Of a stretch of 64,000 bases of DNA, positions 50,711 to 59,685 are shown piece after piece; position 1 is the first letter of the stretch, and each line of letters starts with the position of its first letter. The translations under genes were made by a program, and so were the position numbers. Source of the DNA: Saprospiraceae bacterium (GTDB lineage: Bacteria; Bacteroidota; Bacteroidia; Chitinophagales; Saprospiraceae). The DNA lies in contig BQJU01000012.1 in NCBI GenBank assembly GCA_021604865.1, positions 62,001-126,000 of the forward strand, read 5' to 3'. Under the pieces are notes generated by a model. The model did not search any database. It worked only from the letters and a program-made list of their open reading frames with translations, and was not told where the DNA came from.

Positions 50711-53038
50711 ATGAGAAATCTAAGCGTAATAGCAATGATCAGCCTTTGCCTATTAATGGCTAATGGCGTCTGGGGACAAAAGGCTAAACTGCGAAAAGCA
50801 GAGCGGGCCATGGAATCTTTACAGTATAAAGATGCCATTGATCTCTATCAACAAATCCTTGAAAAACAGGAACTGGCTACTGCTAAAGTTCGGTTGGCAG
50901 AAGCTTATCGAAAAATTAATGATTTCCCACAAGCAGAATATTGGTATGGGCAGATTGTAGAGCTGCCCCAGGCGGAAGCCATTCATTTTTATTATTATGG
51001 CTTAATGTTACAGCGCAATGGCCGGTGTGAAGAAGCCAAAGAATGGTACGATCGGTTTATCCGTCTCAAACCTTATGATCCACGTAAGGCCGTATTGAAG
51101 CGTGCCTGTGAGTATCAACGTGAACTCATGAGTCAACGTGCCCAAAAAGTGGAAGTCAAAGTACTGGAATTTAACTCTCAATATGATGATATAGGCCCTG
51201 CTTTTTATGAGGACGGCCTTATTTTTGGTTCTGTGCGTTCCGAATCGGAAGACCAGGGTAGTTCTCTATTCTTCCATTTGTATTATGTTGCCCCTGATTC
51301 TTCTTTCGAGGATACCGGGTATGAACAACCACCCTTCGGTACCCCCCGGAAATTTTCTGCTGAACTTGACTCTAAGGCACACGAGGCTATCGTTTCTTTT
51401 AGCCGGGATCAGCAGGAAATTTTCCTCACCCGCAATCGACTACTTAGGAAAAAGGACCGCGATGGGGCTATTCTGCGACTGGAGATCATGCATGCCAGTC
51501 GACTGCCCAATGGGACATGGGGAGCACTTAAACCTTTGCCTTTTAATAATGATGATTATTCCATTGCCCACCCGGCCCTCAGTCCTGATGGCAAGCGGCT
51601 ATTTTTTACTTCCGATATGCCGGGAGGTTTTGGCGGAAAAGATTTGTATGTCAGTTTCCGAGAAGAAGAAGAATGGGGATTGCCAATCAACCTGGGCCCT
51701 AAAATCAATACCGAAGGTGATGAGTTATATCCATTTTTTCACGCTGATGGTCAGTTGTACTTCTCCTCTGACGGACATGTTGGCCTGGGCGGACAGGACA
51801 TATTTCGCAGCAAGGAAGCTGGCGAAAATGAATGGGGAGCCTTAGAAAATCTAGGATATCCAATAAATACGGGTTTTGATGATTTTAGTATCATTGTCGA
51901 TGAAACCGGCGGGCAAGGGTATTTTGCCTCTAATCGTAAAGGGGGGGCTGGAGCAGATGATATTTATAGCTTTCGCGAAAATGGGGAGCTGGCCGTTGTG
52001 CTGGTCAAAGCTGCTAAATCAGGAGATCTATTAGAAAACCCCATTTTTGTAGACAGCAAATCTAGCGATACGCTCGAAACCAATACGGATGGAGAATTGG
52101 TATTACGGCTTAGGCCTGGTGAATGCAGGCACATTACGGTCATGGCACAAGATTTTCGGTCAACCGATATAGACCTATGTGCGACCGATTTTAAAACGGT
52201 CGAATTTAGAGAAATTATCCTGGAACCAGTCCCAAAAATTGTTCCTGAAATTATCCCTGAACCTGAGACTGAACCGGTACCGGAGTCTGATGCTAACGAT
52301 AAGCTAAATCGTTTGATCGTTACGATTGTTGATCAATATACCAACGCAAAAATTTCTGCAGCAAATATTCACCTGATTGGCCAGGGATGTGGTAAGGATG
52401 CCTATGAGAAGACCGATAATGATGGACGCTATATTTTTAATGTGGCAGCAGATTGTTGTTATCAGCTTCGGGTAGAAAAGGTGGACTATTTTGCCAGCAC
52501 TATTGAAACGCCGGTTTGTATTGGTGGTGCAGAAAATAATCCCCGCGATGTCAATTTGGAAATTAGTTTACAAGCCTTTCGGCAAACGACTATGCCGGAA
52601 GCTGCTCCAACGGCTAATCATACCCCAAAAACGAAAATCCCTTTTAAGATCAGTGAAAAACGTTATGCCGGGGATAATTCGATTCCCTATCTGCTCAATA
52701 TTTATTACGATCTGGGCAGAGCAAGTGTTCGGCCGGAGGCGCTTCCCGAATTGGACAAGCTGCTGAAACTGATGAAAGACAATCCTAAACTCATCGTAGA
52801 AATTAGCTCTCATACGGATTCACAAGGGCCTTCTTCCCTCAACATGAAATTGAGCCAACGGCGGGCCACAGCCATTGTCAATTACCTCATCAAACGTGGT
52901 ATTAATCGCCGACAGCTAGTGGCCAAAGGTTATGGTGAAAGCCGGCTGGTTAATAATTGTAGTGATGGAGTTGACTGTAGTGAAGAGAAACACCAGATGA
53001 ATCGGCGTACGGAGTTTAAGGTATTGGGGCAATTGTAA
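50711..53038 (+). CDS. PorE-like TPR / PD40 / carboxypeptidase-regulatory / OmpA protein
   Basis: A 775-residue exported protein (signal MRNLSVIAMISLCLLMANGVWGQ). TPR repeats cover ~22-135 and a PD40 propeller ~150-430 (LSPDGKRLFFTSDMPGGFGGKDLY, SSDGHVGLGGQDIF, ASNRKGGAGADDIYSF). A beta-sandwich like the carboxypeptidase regulatory domain lies near ~535-640, and an OmpA C-terminal domain at ~662-775 (SSHTDSQGPSSLN, NRRTEFKV) binds peptidoglycan. This order is that of T9SS PorE. A Pro/Glu-rich linker (~505-530) separates the halves. No PorP/SprF gene is adjacent, so assignment to T9SS is by architecture only. Confidence 0.85.
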   Translation: MRNLSVIAMISLCLLMANGVWGQKAKLRKAERAMESLQYKDAIDLYQQILEKQELATAKVRLAEAYRKINDFPQAEYWYGQIVELPQAEAIHFYYYGLMLQRNGRCEEAKEWYDRFIRLKPYDPRKAVLKRACEYQRELMSQRAQKVEVKVLEFNSQYDDIGPAFYEDGLIFGSVRSESEDQGSSLFFHLYYVAPDSSFEDTGYEQPPFGTPRKFSAELDSKAHEAIVSFSRDQQEIFLTRNRLLRKKDRDGAILRLEIMHASRLPNGTWGALKPLPFNNDDYSIAHPALSPDGKRLFFTSDMPGGFGGKDLYVSFREEEEWGLPINLGPKINTEGDELYPFFHADGQLYFSSDGHVGLGGQDIFRSKEAGENEWGALENLGYPINTGFDDFSIIVDETGGQGYFASNRKGGAGADDIYSFRENGELAVVLVKAAKSGDLLENPIFVDSKSSDTLETNTDGELVLRLRPGECRHITVMAQDFRSTDIDLCATDFKTVEFREIILEPVPKIVPEIIPEPETEPVPESDANDKLNRLIVTIVDQYTNAKISAANIHLIGQGCGKDAYEKTDNDGRYIFNVAADCCYQLRVEKVDYFASTIETPVCIGGAENNPRDVNLEISLQAFRQTTMPEAAPTANHTPKTKIPFKISEKRYAGDNSIPYLLNIYYDLGRASVRPEALPELDKLLKLMKDNPKLIVEISSHTDSQGPSSLNMKLSQRRATAIVNYLIKRGINRRQLVAKGYGESRLVNNCSDGVDCSEEKHQMNRRTEFKVLGQL

Positions 53039-53090
53039 TTGGTTTGAGTTAGAAAATTGGGTCATTATCGGATGGGCACATGGTTGGTCA

Positions 53091-53253
53091 CTAGTGGACA
53101 TTCCAAGATCCATTCTTATCCTCATTTTCTTCCACCACTTCCAGTACTTTTCCTTCAAATTCCAATGATGAAAAGTCTTCCTTATCCAACCAGTATTCAG
53201 AGGTGATCAATTTGTATTTTGAGTCCTATTTGATATGGTCACCTATTAGAGAT
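53091..53253 (-). pseudogene. Decayed open reading frame fragment
   Basis: On the minus strand 44 codons spell DSKYKLITSEYWLDKEDFSS...KNGSWNVH, ending with TAG at 53093-53091. No start codon opens this piece. Immediately upstream, in the same frame, SLIGDHIK precedes an in-frame TAG (53228-53226). The composition is that of a real acidic protein end, so this looks like the tail of a gene broken by a stop codon and lost upstream. Family not recognised. Confidence 0.4.
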
Positions 53254-53258
53254 TGCCG

Positions 53259-54623
53259 CTACCTGATTTTGACGAGATTAAAAGTTTGAGTTTCGGTTGG
53301 TGATTGAAGAACCAGAAAATAATTTCCAGCGATAAATTTTGATACTTCGGTGATAACAGTTGAGTGGTTTGAACCGTTCATGTCCACGGCGGTGTCATAT
53401 TTTAAATGGCCGATAGCGTCGTAAATTTTAATAATAGTCCTGCCGGTGGATCGTCCATCATTAACAATATTCAAAATCGTATTCATCGGATTCGGATAGA
53501 TGGAAAAGTGTGTTTGACGATCCTGTTCTATATTGACGACTCTTATTTCACTGTATGAAAAGGTGCCATCAAAATCCGTTTGTTTGAGTCTATAATAGTT
53601 GATACCGGCAAAAGGATTTTTATCGGTAGATTGATAGGATATGGATTGATCCGTATTGCCCGCACCATCAACTTCTGAAATGGCTTCAAAGCGAATGCCC
53701 TCTTTGGAACGTTCTATGGTAAAATAATCATTGTTGATTTCTGTGGCCGTTGTCCAAAAAAGGTCCACTTCTTTCCGGTTATTGACAATGGCTTTGAAAT
53801 CAAGTAATTCCACGGGTAGGGGAGCACTCATCTCTTTAGCTAAAGTAATGGTGTAAAGAGAAGAAATGCCAGAAGTTATCACCCAGTTTTTTTCGGCATT
53901 GCTGCCTTCAGAACCTAAAGAGGTCCACGGAGCATTGTTGTATTGCCAAAGCTCCAGGCTGTTCTCGTCCAATCCATCTAGTTCTTCCTCAAAGTAATGC
54001 AAACGCAAAGTGGCATCCAGGTTATTATTATTTTCAGGTTCAAACTCATACACCCGAAAAATACTGTTGCCACTTTCACTTAGCTGCTGGACATGACTGC
54101 GGCGAATGGTAGTAGAACCAAGTGATGCCATAGCGGTTATTTCGGCTCCTAGATTACCGGGATTTTCTTCGGAAGGCATATCCAGAACAAGCGTTTTAAT
54201 AATCGCGCCGCCTTCTGTTCCGGTGATTCTGTTATCGGAGGTTTCTCCAAGTATAACCCCACCCAATACGATATCGCTATAATTCAGTATAAGTAGCCCG
54301 CCGTCCATTCGTAAGTCTCCATCCACCTGAATATCAAAATCAAGCCGGACATCATTGCTGCTTTTTGAGATGATTAAGTTATTAAAAGGGGTCACCGCTG
54401 TGCCACCAATGGTGGAATTTTCTGTGGCTGTAGTTCCTGTCAAATAAACCGTACTGTTGCCACCCTCAAAATTTCCGTCATTAATGAACTTGCCATCCTG
54501 GATGACAATTTTCGGGCTATTATTGACAACGACATTTGCGCCGTTGCCAATAAAAAGCCCGCCTTGTGCCATTAAAAAACCAGGTAAAAGGGAAAGGAGG
54601 CATAAATATTTATAAAAAGTCAT
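53259..54623 (-). CDS. Secreted protein with T9SS type A sorting tail
   Basis: A 454-residue protein with a signal peptide ending FLMAQ. The N-terminal half is rich in Gly/Asn and beta-helix-like (GNGANVVVNNSPKIVIQDGKFINDGNF). The middle (~265-360) resembles the fibronectin-like module that often precedes T9SS tails (PLPVELLDFKAIVNNRKEVDLFWTTATE, NYYRLKQTDFDG-FSYS). The last ~75 residues (FSIYPNPMNTILNI...GNYFLVLQSPTETQTFNLVKI) are the type A sorting domain, cut on export through the outer membrane. It follows the S74-tailed surface protein on the same strand (206-base gap); both may be surface proteins. Confidence 0.88.
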   Translation of the reverse strand: MTFYKYLCLLSLLPGFLMAQGGLFIGNGANVVVNNSPKIVIQDGKFINDGNFEGGNSTVYLTGTTATENSTIGGTAVTPFNNLIISKSSNDVRLDFDIQVDGDLRMDGGLLILNYSDIVLGGVILGETSDNRITGTEGGAIIKTLVLDMPSEENPGNLGAEITAMASLGSTTIRRSHVQQLSESGNSIFRVYEFEPENNNNLDATLRLHYFEEELDGLDENSLELWQYNNAPWTSLGSEGSNAEKNWVITSGISSLYTITLAKEMSAPLPVELLDFKAIVNNRKEVDLFWTTATEINNDYFTIERSKEGIRFEAISEVDGAGNTDQSISYQSTDKNPFAGINYYRLKQTDFDGTFSYSEIRVVNIEQDRQTHFSIYPNPMNTILNIVNDGRSTGRTIIKIYDAIGHLKYDTAVDMNGSNHSTVITEVSKFIAGNYFLVLQSPTETQTFNLVKIR

Positions 54624-54645
54624 GGGATAATAATTTTAATGGTTG

Positions 54646-54800
54646 GAAGAAATGTTGCCGCAATAGTTAATTAGGGTGCCCACTTTTCATTTTTCATTTT
54701 TCACTTTTAATTGTATTGGATGACTTCGCTATGGCTCCGTCACCCGAAGGAAGAAATGGGGTAGCAATAGTTATTTAGGGTGCTCACTTTTCGCTTTTCA
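54646..54800. repeat. Local direct repeat of about 51 bases
   Basis: 54646-54697 and 54750-54800 share GAAGAAATG, GCAATAGTTA-TTAGGGTGC-CACTTTTC and TTTTCA blocks with about eight differences. They are separated by a short TTCG/CGAA-containing stretch and followed by a CTCTCACTCTCT-rich tail. They occupy the gap between the T9SS protein gene and the S74 protein gene. Confidence 0.6.
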
Positions 54801-54829
54801 CCCGCTCACTACATCCCCCTCTCACCCTC

Positions 54830-57373
54830 TCACTCTCTCTCCCTCTTTAAAATCTCCAACTCCGCCCTAAATTCCTCCATAGTCGCTTTTAAAACATCCA
54901 ATTCGTTGGTTCTTTCCTCCAGTTCTTTTTGTTTTTTGTGTAATTCCTGGATAGCTACCAGAGCCACTCCTGCCGGGTCGAGCGTGGAAATAGTGGTTTC
55001 ATTTGCGCCAAGCCCAAATAGGTGATAGAAATCTTGAGCCATGGGCCCGACGTGTTTTGTGTTCTTATTTTCTTTGATGTAATTCCATTGGGTAACCGGC
55101 AACTGGCTGACTTTTTCTAATATTTCGGCACTATTCAAGGGAGTAATATTTTCTTTGACATTGCGATCGGAAGCGTTAGTCCAGTGCCCGCCTGAAGATA
55201 AATTAGCGGTAGTGACCGAAAAAGAAACTATTTCATCAGCTTCAGCATTTTTGCCAAATCCAACTTTATCAATATTGGTCCCAATTACGGCTGTATTGGA
55301 AGTAGTCACCTGGACATCAAAACCTAATCCGATGGTGTTATAATTTAGAAGTAAGGTTCCTGCATTATATCCAATCAATGTATTTCGATAACCCGAACTG
55401 ATGGATGCACCGGCATTGCTTCCAACAAGCGTATTAAAAACACCTGAATTTAAACCTGAACCCGCATTATTTCCAATAATGGTATTATTCGTACCCGAAA
55501 AACTACCTCCGGAAGCGGCAAAATGGCCTACCACCGTGTTGCTGCCATTGCCGCTGTAATGCTCGCCGGCATGGGCACCGATAAAGGTATTGTTATCACC
55601 ATCTCCCGCTGATCCTCCGGCCATTAAACCAATCATGGTATTTTCAGTGCCATTTTCAAAAGTCCTTCCTGCCCCCCGGCCAATGAAAATATTATCACTG
55701 TCCAGGTTGTCGAGCCCTGCCTGATAACCGATGCAAACATTGTTACTACCCGTTACATTATTTCTGCCTGCCCCTGTTCCGGAATAATAATTATTACTGC
55801 CTGAAGTGTTAGCATAACCTGCCTTGTAACCGGCAAAATGATTGAAATTGCCGGTATTTGATAACCCGGCCTCAAAACCAGAAAAATAATTAAAACTGCC
55901 TGCAGTATTTGCCCGGCCTGCTTTGTAACCAACAAAATGATTCTCATTGCCGGTGATGTTGGCTTTGCCTGCCTCGAAGCCAGCAAAATAATTGTCACTA
56001 CCTGTGGTATTGGAATAGCCTGCCTCAAAGCCTATAAATTGATTCGAAGAACCGGTGGTATTGGAATAGCCTGTTTTGTAACCTGAAAAATAAAGAGAGC
56101 TGCCCGTGCTAAAATAACCTGCCTGGTGGCCGGAAAAATAATTGTTGCTACCTGTTGTATTTGTATGCCCTGCATCATAGCCGGAAAAATGATTGCCGCT
56201 GCCCGTAGTATTGGAAGTTCCTGTCAGATAACCCAAAAAATAATTATTACTACCCGTTGTATTAGCCCCGCCTGCCAGGTAACCCAGAAAATAATTCCGA
56301 ATTCCTATAGTATTGGAGGCCCCTGCTGAAGTCCCAATCATAAGATTATTGTTGCCGGTGGTGTTGGCTTGTCCGGCATTATAACCAATAAAGAGATTGT
56401 AATAACCTGTGGTATTGCTTGTCCCGGCCTGATAACCAATAAAGGTATTTCTGCCAAAGCTTGAATTATTGGCATACCCGGCAGCTTTTCCGATGAATAA
56501 ATTAAAAGAGCTGGTTGTACCGTTTCTACCGGCATCGGGGCCAATAAAGAGATTGGTATTACCCGAAGTGTTGGAATATCCGGCCTGATAACCGTCAAAA
56601 TGATTGCCGGAAGCAGTGGTATTATTATACCCGGCAAAATAGCCGGTAAAGGTATTGCCGGCACCGCTGGTATTGTTATACCCTGCATTATTACCAGTAA
56701 AGGTATTCCCACTTGTTGTCGTTTTAAACCCTGCACCCCGTCCTAAATAGGTATTGCCGGATCCTGTGACGTTAAATCCACCTGCATTGTTACCCAAAAA
56801 GGTGTTGTGGATACCTAGTGTAGTGGAATAACCGGCATATACGCCAACAAAAGTGTTCTCATTTTCTACGCCGTCTCCGATACCGTCATCGTTGTGCCCT
56901 GCATCACTACCTAAAAAAAGACTTCCCCCCGGAGCATAAGCGTGCAGCGTTTTCCCATCATGACGCATCACTTCTATGCCTTTGACATCAAAACGGATAA
57001 TATCTTCATCCGGACTTTTTTCTATCTGGATTTTGGTATCCTGATCAGCATCCTCCAATTTCATTTTTTTGAAGTCTTCCCAGTTGCCGCTTGTGAAATA
57101 CCAAAAAGACTGGCTATCAGTATCATAAACCAACATGCCATCTGCAGGACTACCACCGTTAATGAGTACCCTTTCCGCACTTGTCATACGGGGAATGAGC
57201 AAACCCTTGCTGGTTGATTTTAAATCGAGGATGGCTCCTGCATTTGGGATAGAGCCGTCATCATTGATGCCAACAGTACCCTGTGCGGAAGCATCTGGGA
57301 TACTGGCAAACATCAATGAAACAAGAAACATTAAGGGGAGTAATTTTCTCAAGGAAGTAAATAGTATGTTCAT
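54830..57373 (-). CDS. Repeat-headed surface fibre protein with S74 intramolecular chaperone domain
   Basis: An 847-residue protein with signal peptide (to about DASAQ). The N-terminal part (~30-135) is the TVGI-DDGS-PNAGAILDL module common in Bacteroidota. Residues ~150-700 consist of more than 20 degenerate repeats of about 22 residues of the form GY-AG-xNTTG-xNxFxG, resembling YadA-like trimeric heads. The C-terminus is a peptidase S74 domain with the self-cleavage dyad SDRNVK (Ser735, Lys740), followed by a coiled coil (~800-847). S74 domains trimerise fibres and then cut themselves off. No phage genes are nearby, so this is a cellular adhesin or fibre rather than a tail spike. Confidence 0.88.
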   Translation of the reverse strand: MNILFTSLRKLLPLMFLVSLMFASIPDASAQGTVGINDDGSIPNAGAILDLKSTSKGLLIPRMTSAERVLINGGSPADGMLVYDTDSQSFWYFTSGNWEDFKKMKLEDADQDTKIQIEKSPDEDIIRFDVKGIEVMRHDGKTLHAYAPGGSLFLGSDAGHNDDGIGDGVENENTFVGVYAGYSTTLGIHNTFLGNNAGGFNVTGSGNTYLGRGAGFKTTTSGNTFTGNNAGYNNTSGAGNTFTGYFAGYNNTTASGNHFDGYQAGYSNTSGNTNLFIGPDAGRNGTTSSFNLFIGKAAGYANNSSFGRNTFIGYQAGTSNTTGYYNLFIGYNAGQANTTGNNNLMIGTSAGASNTIGIRNYFLGYLAGGANTTGSNNYFLGYLTGTSNTTGSGNHFSGYDAGHTNTTGSNNYFSGHQAGYFSTGSSLYFSGYKTGYSNTTGSSNQFIGFEAGYSNTTGSDNYFAGFEAGKANITGNENHFVGYKAGRANTAGSFNYFSGFEAGLSNTGNFNHFAGYKAGYANTSGSNNYYSGTGAGRNNVTGSNNVCIGYQAGLDNLDSDNIFIGRGAGRTFENGTENTMIGLMAGGSAGDGDNNTFIGAHAGEHYSGNGSNTVVGHFAASGGSFSGTNNTIIGNNAGSGLNSGVFNTLVGSNAGASISSGYRNTLIGYNAGTLLLNYNTIGLGFDVQVTTSNTAVIGTNIDKVGFGKNAEADEIVSFSVTTANLSSGGHWTNASDRNVKENITPLNSAEILEKVSQLPVTQWNYIKENKNTKHVGPMAQDFYHLFGLGANETTISTLDPAGVALVAIQELHKKQKELEERTNELDVLKATMEEFRAELEILKRERE

Positions 57374-57492
57374 GACTGTAATAAATTGATTTGAAAACGC
57401 TCTAGTTAATTTCCGGACAAAGTTGCAGGCATTAGTTTTGGGATTCGTTTAATGATTCTCTAAAAAGTGTAAAAAAGTATTAAAATCAAACT

Positions 57493-58050
57493 TTAAGTCC
57501 GAGAGGTAAGGCTTGTGCTTAGTTTGACCAAATTCCACCCCGCAATCCCACCGCAAATGAGGATTAATATCCATTTTGACAAGGTGAAAAATGAGGTAAC
57601 TAAGGCCAGAAAAAAATACTGTTCGGGGAAATTGATTAACATCCAGATGATGCCCCCATTTTCTAGCCAATTGGCCAATAACAAGGCGACTGGTAGCCAA
57701 AGCAAGTATTTCATTTTGATAGAAAAATTCCTCGATTTTAAGGAAGACCAGATCAATAGAAACCCCAGGAATGCGGCTATTACAATGGAAAAAACCATAT
57801 CAGCGGTAAGTTCAACCACTAAATAAAGGTTTCGGCCTCTTTCTCCGTATGCACTCAGCATTGCGTACACTTTGGAGGGTGGATAATACAATAGCTTATC
57901 GATTAAGCCCGTTTCATGAGAATATTGTTTAATTTGTTTGGTCGCTTCAGGCATAATGAAAAGACTCATGATCAAAAAAAGCAACGCCAAAAGTAGGGTG
58001 TTCTTTAAGGATGCTGTTTTTTTGATGTAGCTTAGTTTTTTGGAATTCAT
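57493..58050 (-). CDS. Unrecognised four-helix membrane protein
   Basis: About 185 residues from the ATG at 58050 (MNSKKLSYIKKTASL); the longer frame from 58086 adds a polar stretch. Membrane helices are predicted near 15-35, 78-100, 108-126 and 145-170, with a soluble loop (~38-72) between the first two. I recognise no family. It is divergent from the response regulator gene (128-base gap), so shared regulation is possible but unproven. Confidence 0.6.
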   Translation of the reverse strand: MNSKKLSYIKKTASLKNTLLLALLFLIMSLFIMPEATKQIKQYSHETGLIDKLLYYPPSKVYAMLSAYGERGRNLYLVVELTADMVFSIVIAAFLGFLLIWSSLKSRNFSIKMKYLLWLPVALLLANWLENGGIIWMLINFPEQYFFLALVTSFFTLSKWILILICGGIAGWNLVKLSTSLTSRT

Positions 58051-58178
58051 GATGTGCCTGTTTTGTCTTTTCAGTTGCCCCTCCAAAAATGGGCCTTCTG
58101 TCTATATGATTGGGTTAAGGAAAGACAAAAAAGGATAAAAAAGGATAAAAGTAGTTTAGGAAGAATTACATACTAATT

Positions 58179-58868
58179 ATGACAAAACCACATATTTTAT
58201 TTGTAGATGATGAGCGGCAATTCAGCGCTATGACAAAAGAGTATCTGGAAGCAAAAGGTTTTGGCGTGACCTTGAAACACAGCGCGGATGATGCCATAGC
58301 TTCCTTCAAAACACATCCTTATCACCTCTGTATTTTTGATGTTAAAATGCCGATAAAAAATGGCTTTAGCCTTGCAGAGGATATCAGGGCCTTGGATGAA
58401 AATATTCCAATTGTTTTTTTGACCGGCCAAACCCAAAAGGAATACCGGATAAAAGGACTAACAATTGGTGCTGACGATTATATCACCAAACCCTTCAGTG
58501 TGGAGGAGCTTTGGCTTAGGGTAAAAGCAATCCTTAAAAGAGTGTCTTTCCAGGAAAAGAGGCAGCCCGTGCAATTTGAAGTAGGCAAATATTCCTTTGA
58601 TGCCAATTCCCGGGAGTTATACCTGGACCTGGAGGTGATTAAGTTATCCGCGATTGAAGCCAAATTACTTCAGTTGTTTTGTGAAAACATAAATGGTCTG
58701 GTAAAACGAGACTTTGCACTGAATCGAATTTGGCAGGATGAAGATCACCTCAAAGGCAGAAGCCTTAATGTTTATGTGAGCAAACTCAGATCATTCCTGA
58801 ATAAAGATGATAATATTGAAATCCTGAATGTTCATGGCGAGGGCTACCGGATGGTGGTGAAGGGGTAG
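58179..58868 (+). CDS. OmpR/PhoB-type response regulator
   Basis: A 229-residue regulator. The receiver domain (~1-120) has the acidic pair Asp10-Asp11, phospho-acceptor Asp54 (CIFDVKMP), Thr in FLTGQT and Lys in ITKPF. The winged-helix domain (~130-229) has the recognition region LKGRSLNVYVSKLRSFL and the GEGYRM hairpin. It has no kinase gene beside it on its own strand; the hybrid kinase and Hpt genes lie just beyond a repeat-rich gap on the opposite strand and are plausible partners in a phosphorelay. Confidence 0.93.
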   Translation: MTKPHILFVDDERQFSAMTKEYLEAKGFGVTLKHSADDAIASFKTHPYHLCIFDVKMPIKNGFSLAEDIRALDENIPIVFLTGQTQKEYRIKGLTIGADDYITKPFSVEELWLRVKAILKRVSFQEKRQPVQFEVGKYSFDANSRELYLDLEVIKLSAIEAKLLQLFCENINGLVKRDFALNRIWQDEDHLKGRSLNVYVSKLRSFLNKDDNIEILNVHGEGYRMVVKG

Positions 58869-59358
58869 GGTGGTTTGATGCTGTGATGTTACGATATGGT
58901 GAAAACAGGAATATGGGTAGGGACAATCCTTGTGGTTGCCCAATTACACAGGTGAAGAGAATGAGGAATACATCTCTTTGCAGCGTAATCTTCAATTAAA
59001 AGGACGATTTGTGGAATATCGAAATCTGAATACATGTTTATTTTTGGACAGGATTAAGAGGATTTACAGGATTTTTTTTGGAAAATAAATTTTCCAATAT
59101 ATCGATTATCACCTACCGCCTAAAACCTTTTCTAAACCTGTTTTACAGATCGCTTCGCTGTCAGAAGTCAGAAGTCAGGTGTCAGGTGTCAGGTCGCTAC
59201 GCTGTCAGAGGTCAGACTTGCTTAGACATCCAACTATTCATCCTATGCAAGCCGGCCTAAACCTTTCTAAACCCTCTAAACCTGTCTTCCTCAAACCTCC
59301 ATAATTCTTTAAACCCTACTGCCCTCAAACCTACAACCTACCGCCTAAAACCTACCCC
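58869..59358. repeat. Repeat-mosaic intergenic region
   Basis: This 490-base gap between convergent genes holds several repeat types. There is a GGGACAATCCTTGTGGTTGCCC palindrome (about 58919-58940), an AGGATTAAGAGGATTTACAGGATT triplet of AGGATT words (59050-59075), and a GTCAGAAGTCAGAAGTCAGGTGTCAGG-type heptamer cluster (59157-59215). Next come TCGCTTCGCTGTCAG and TCGCTACGCTGTCAG boxes and a degenerate TAAACC array (about 59105-59135 and 59253-59352) related to the minisatellites at 23.9 and 47.9 kb. No gene or RNA is supported. Confidence 0.6.
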
Positions 59359-59685
59359 TCATTCACCAAACTCATCATCAATTATTAACAACAATTTATC
59401 TTCCAATTGGACCAATAAGCCTGGAATCAAAAAGGTATCACTTTTTTCTTCTGCCAATTGTTCAATTTTAGAAGCCCATTCAGCAGATTGTTCCAAGCCT
59501 AAATATTTGCATTGACTTTTAATGGCGTGAGCAATGATGGAAGCCTGTTCCCAGGATTCATTAGTTATACTATATTTCAATTCGGCCAATTGATTAGGTG
59601 TTTGGGTTTTAAAAATCTCCAGAAATTTTTGCACCATCTTTTCGTCCCCACCCATTAAGGAGTTCAATTTGCTTCGGTCAAGCAT
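59359..59685 (-). CDS. Hpt (histidine phosphotransfer) protein
   Basis: A 108-residue all-helical Hpt domain. The phospho-accepting His53 sits in IIAHAIKSQCKYLG; Ser replaces the usual Gly of HxxKG. The helix patterns before (FLEIFKTQTPNQLAELKYSI) and after (AEWASKIEQLA) are typical. It overlaps the hybrid kinase gene by eight bases, so translation is coupled. It most likely carries phosphate from the kinase's receiver domain to a separate response regulator. Confidence 0.88.
   Translation of the reverse strand: MLDRSKLNSLMGGDEKMVQKFLEIFKTQTPNQLAELKYSITNESWEQASIIAHAIKSQCKYLGLEQSAEWASKIEQLAEEKSDTFLIPGLLVQLEDKLLLIIDDEFGE

Noticed and set aside
54830-57373. Prophage tail spike because of the S74 domain
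   Set aside because: No capsid, portal, terminase, tail or lysis genes are nearby. The protein has a signal peptide and a Bacteroidota N-terminal module, and its neighbours are T9SS and regulatory genes.
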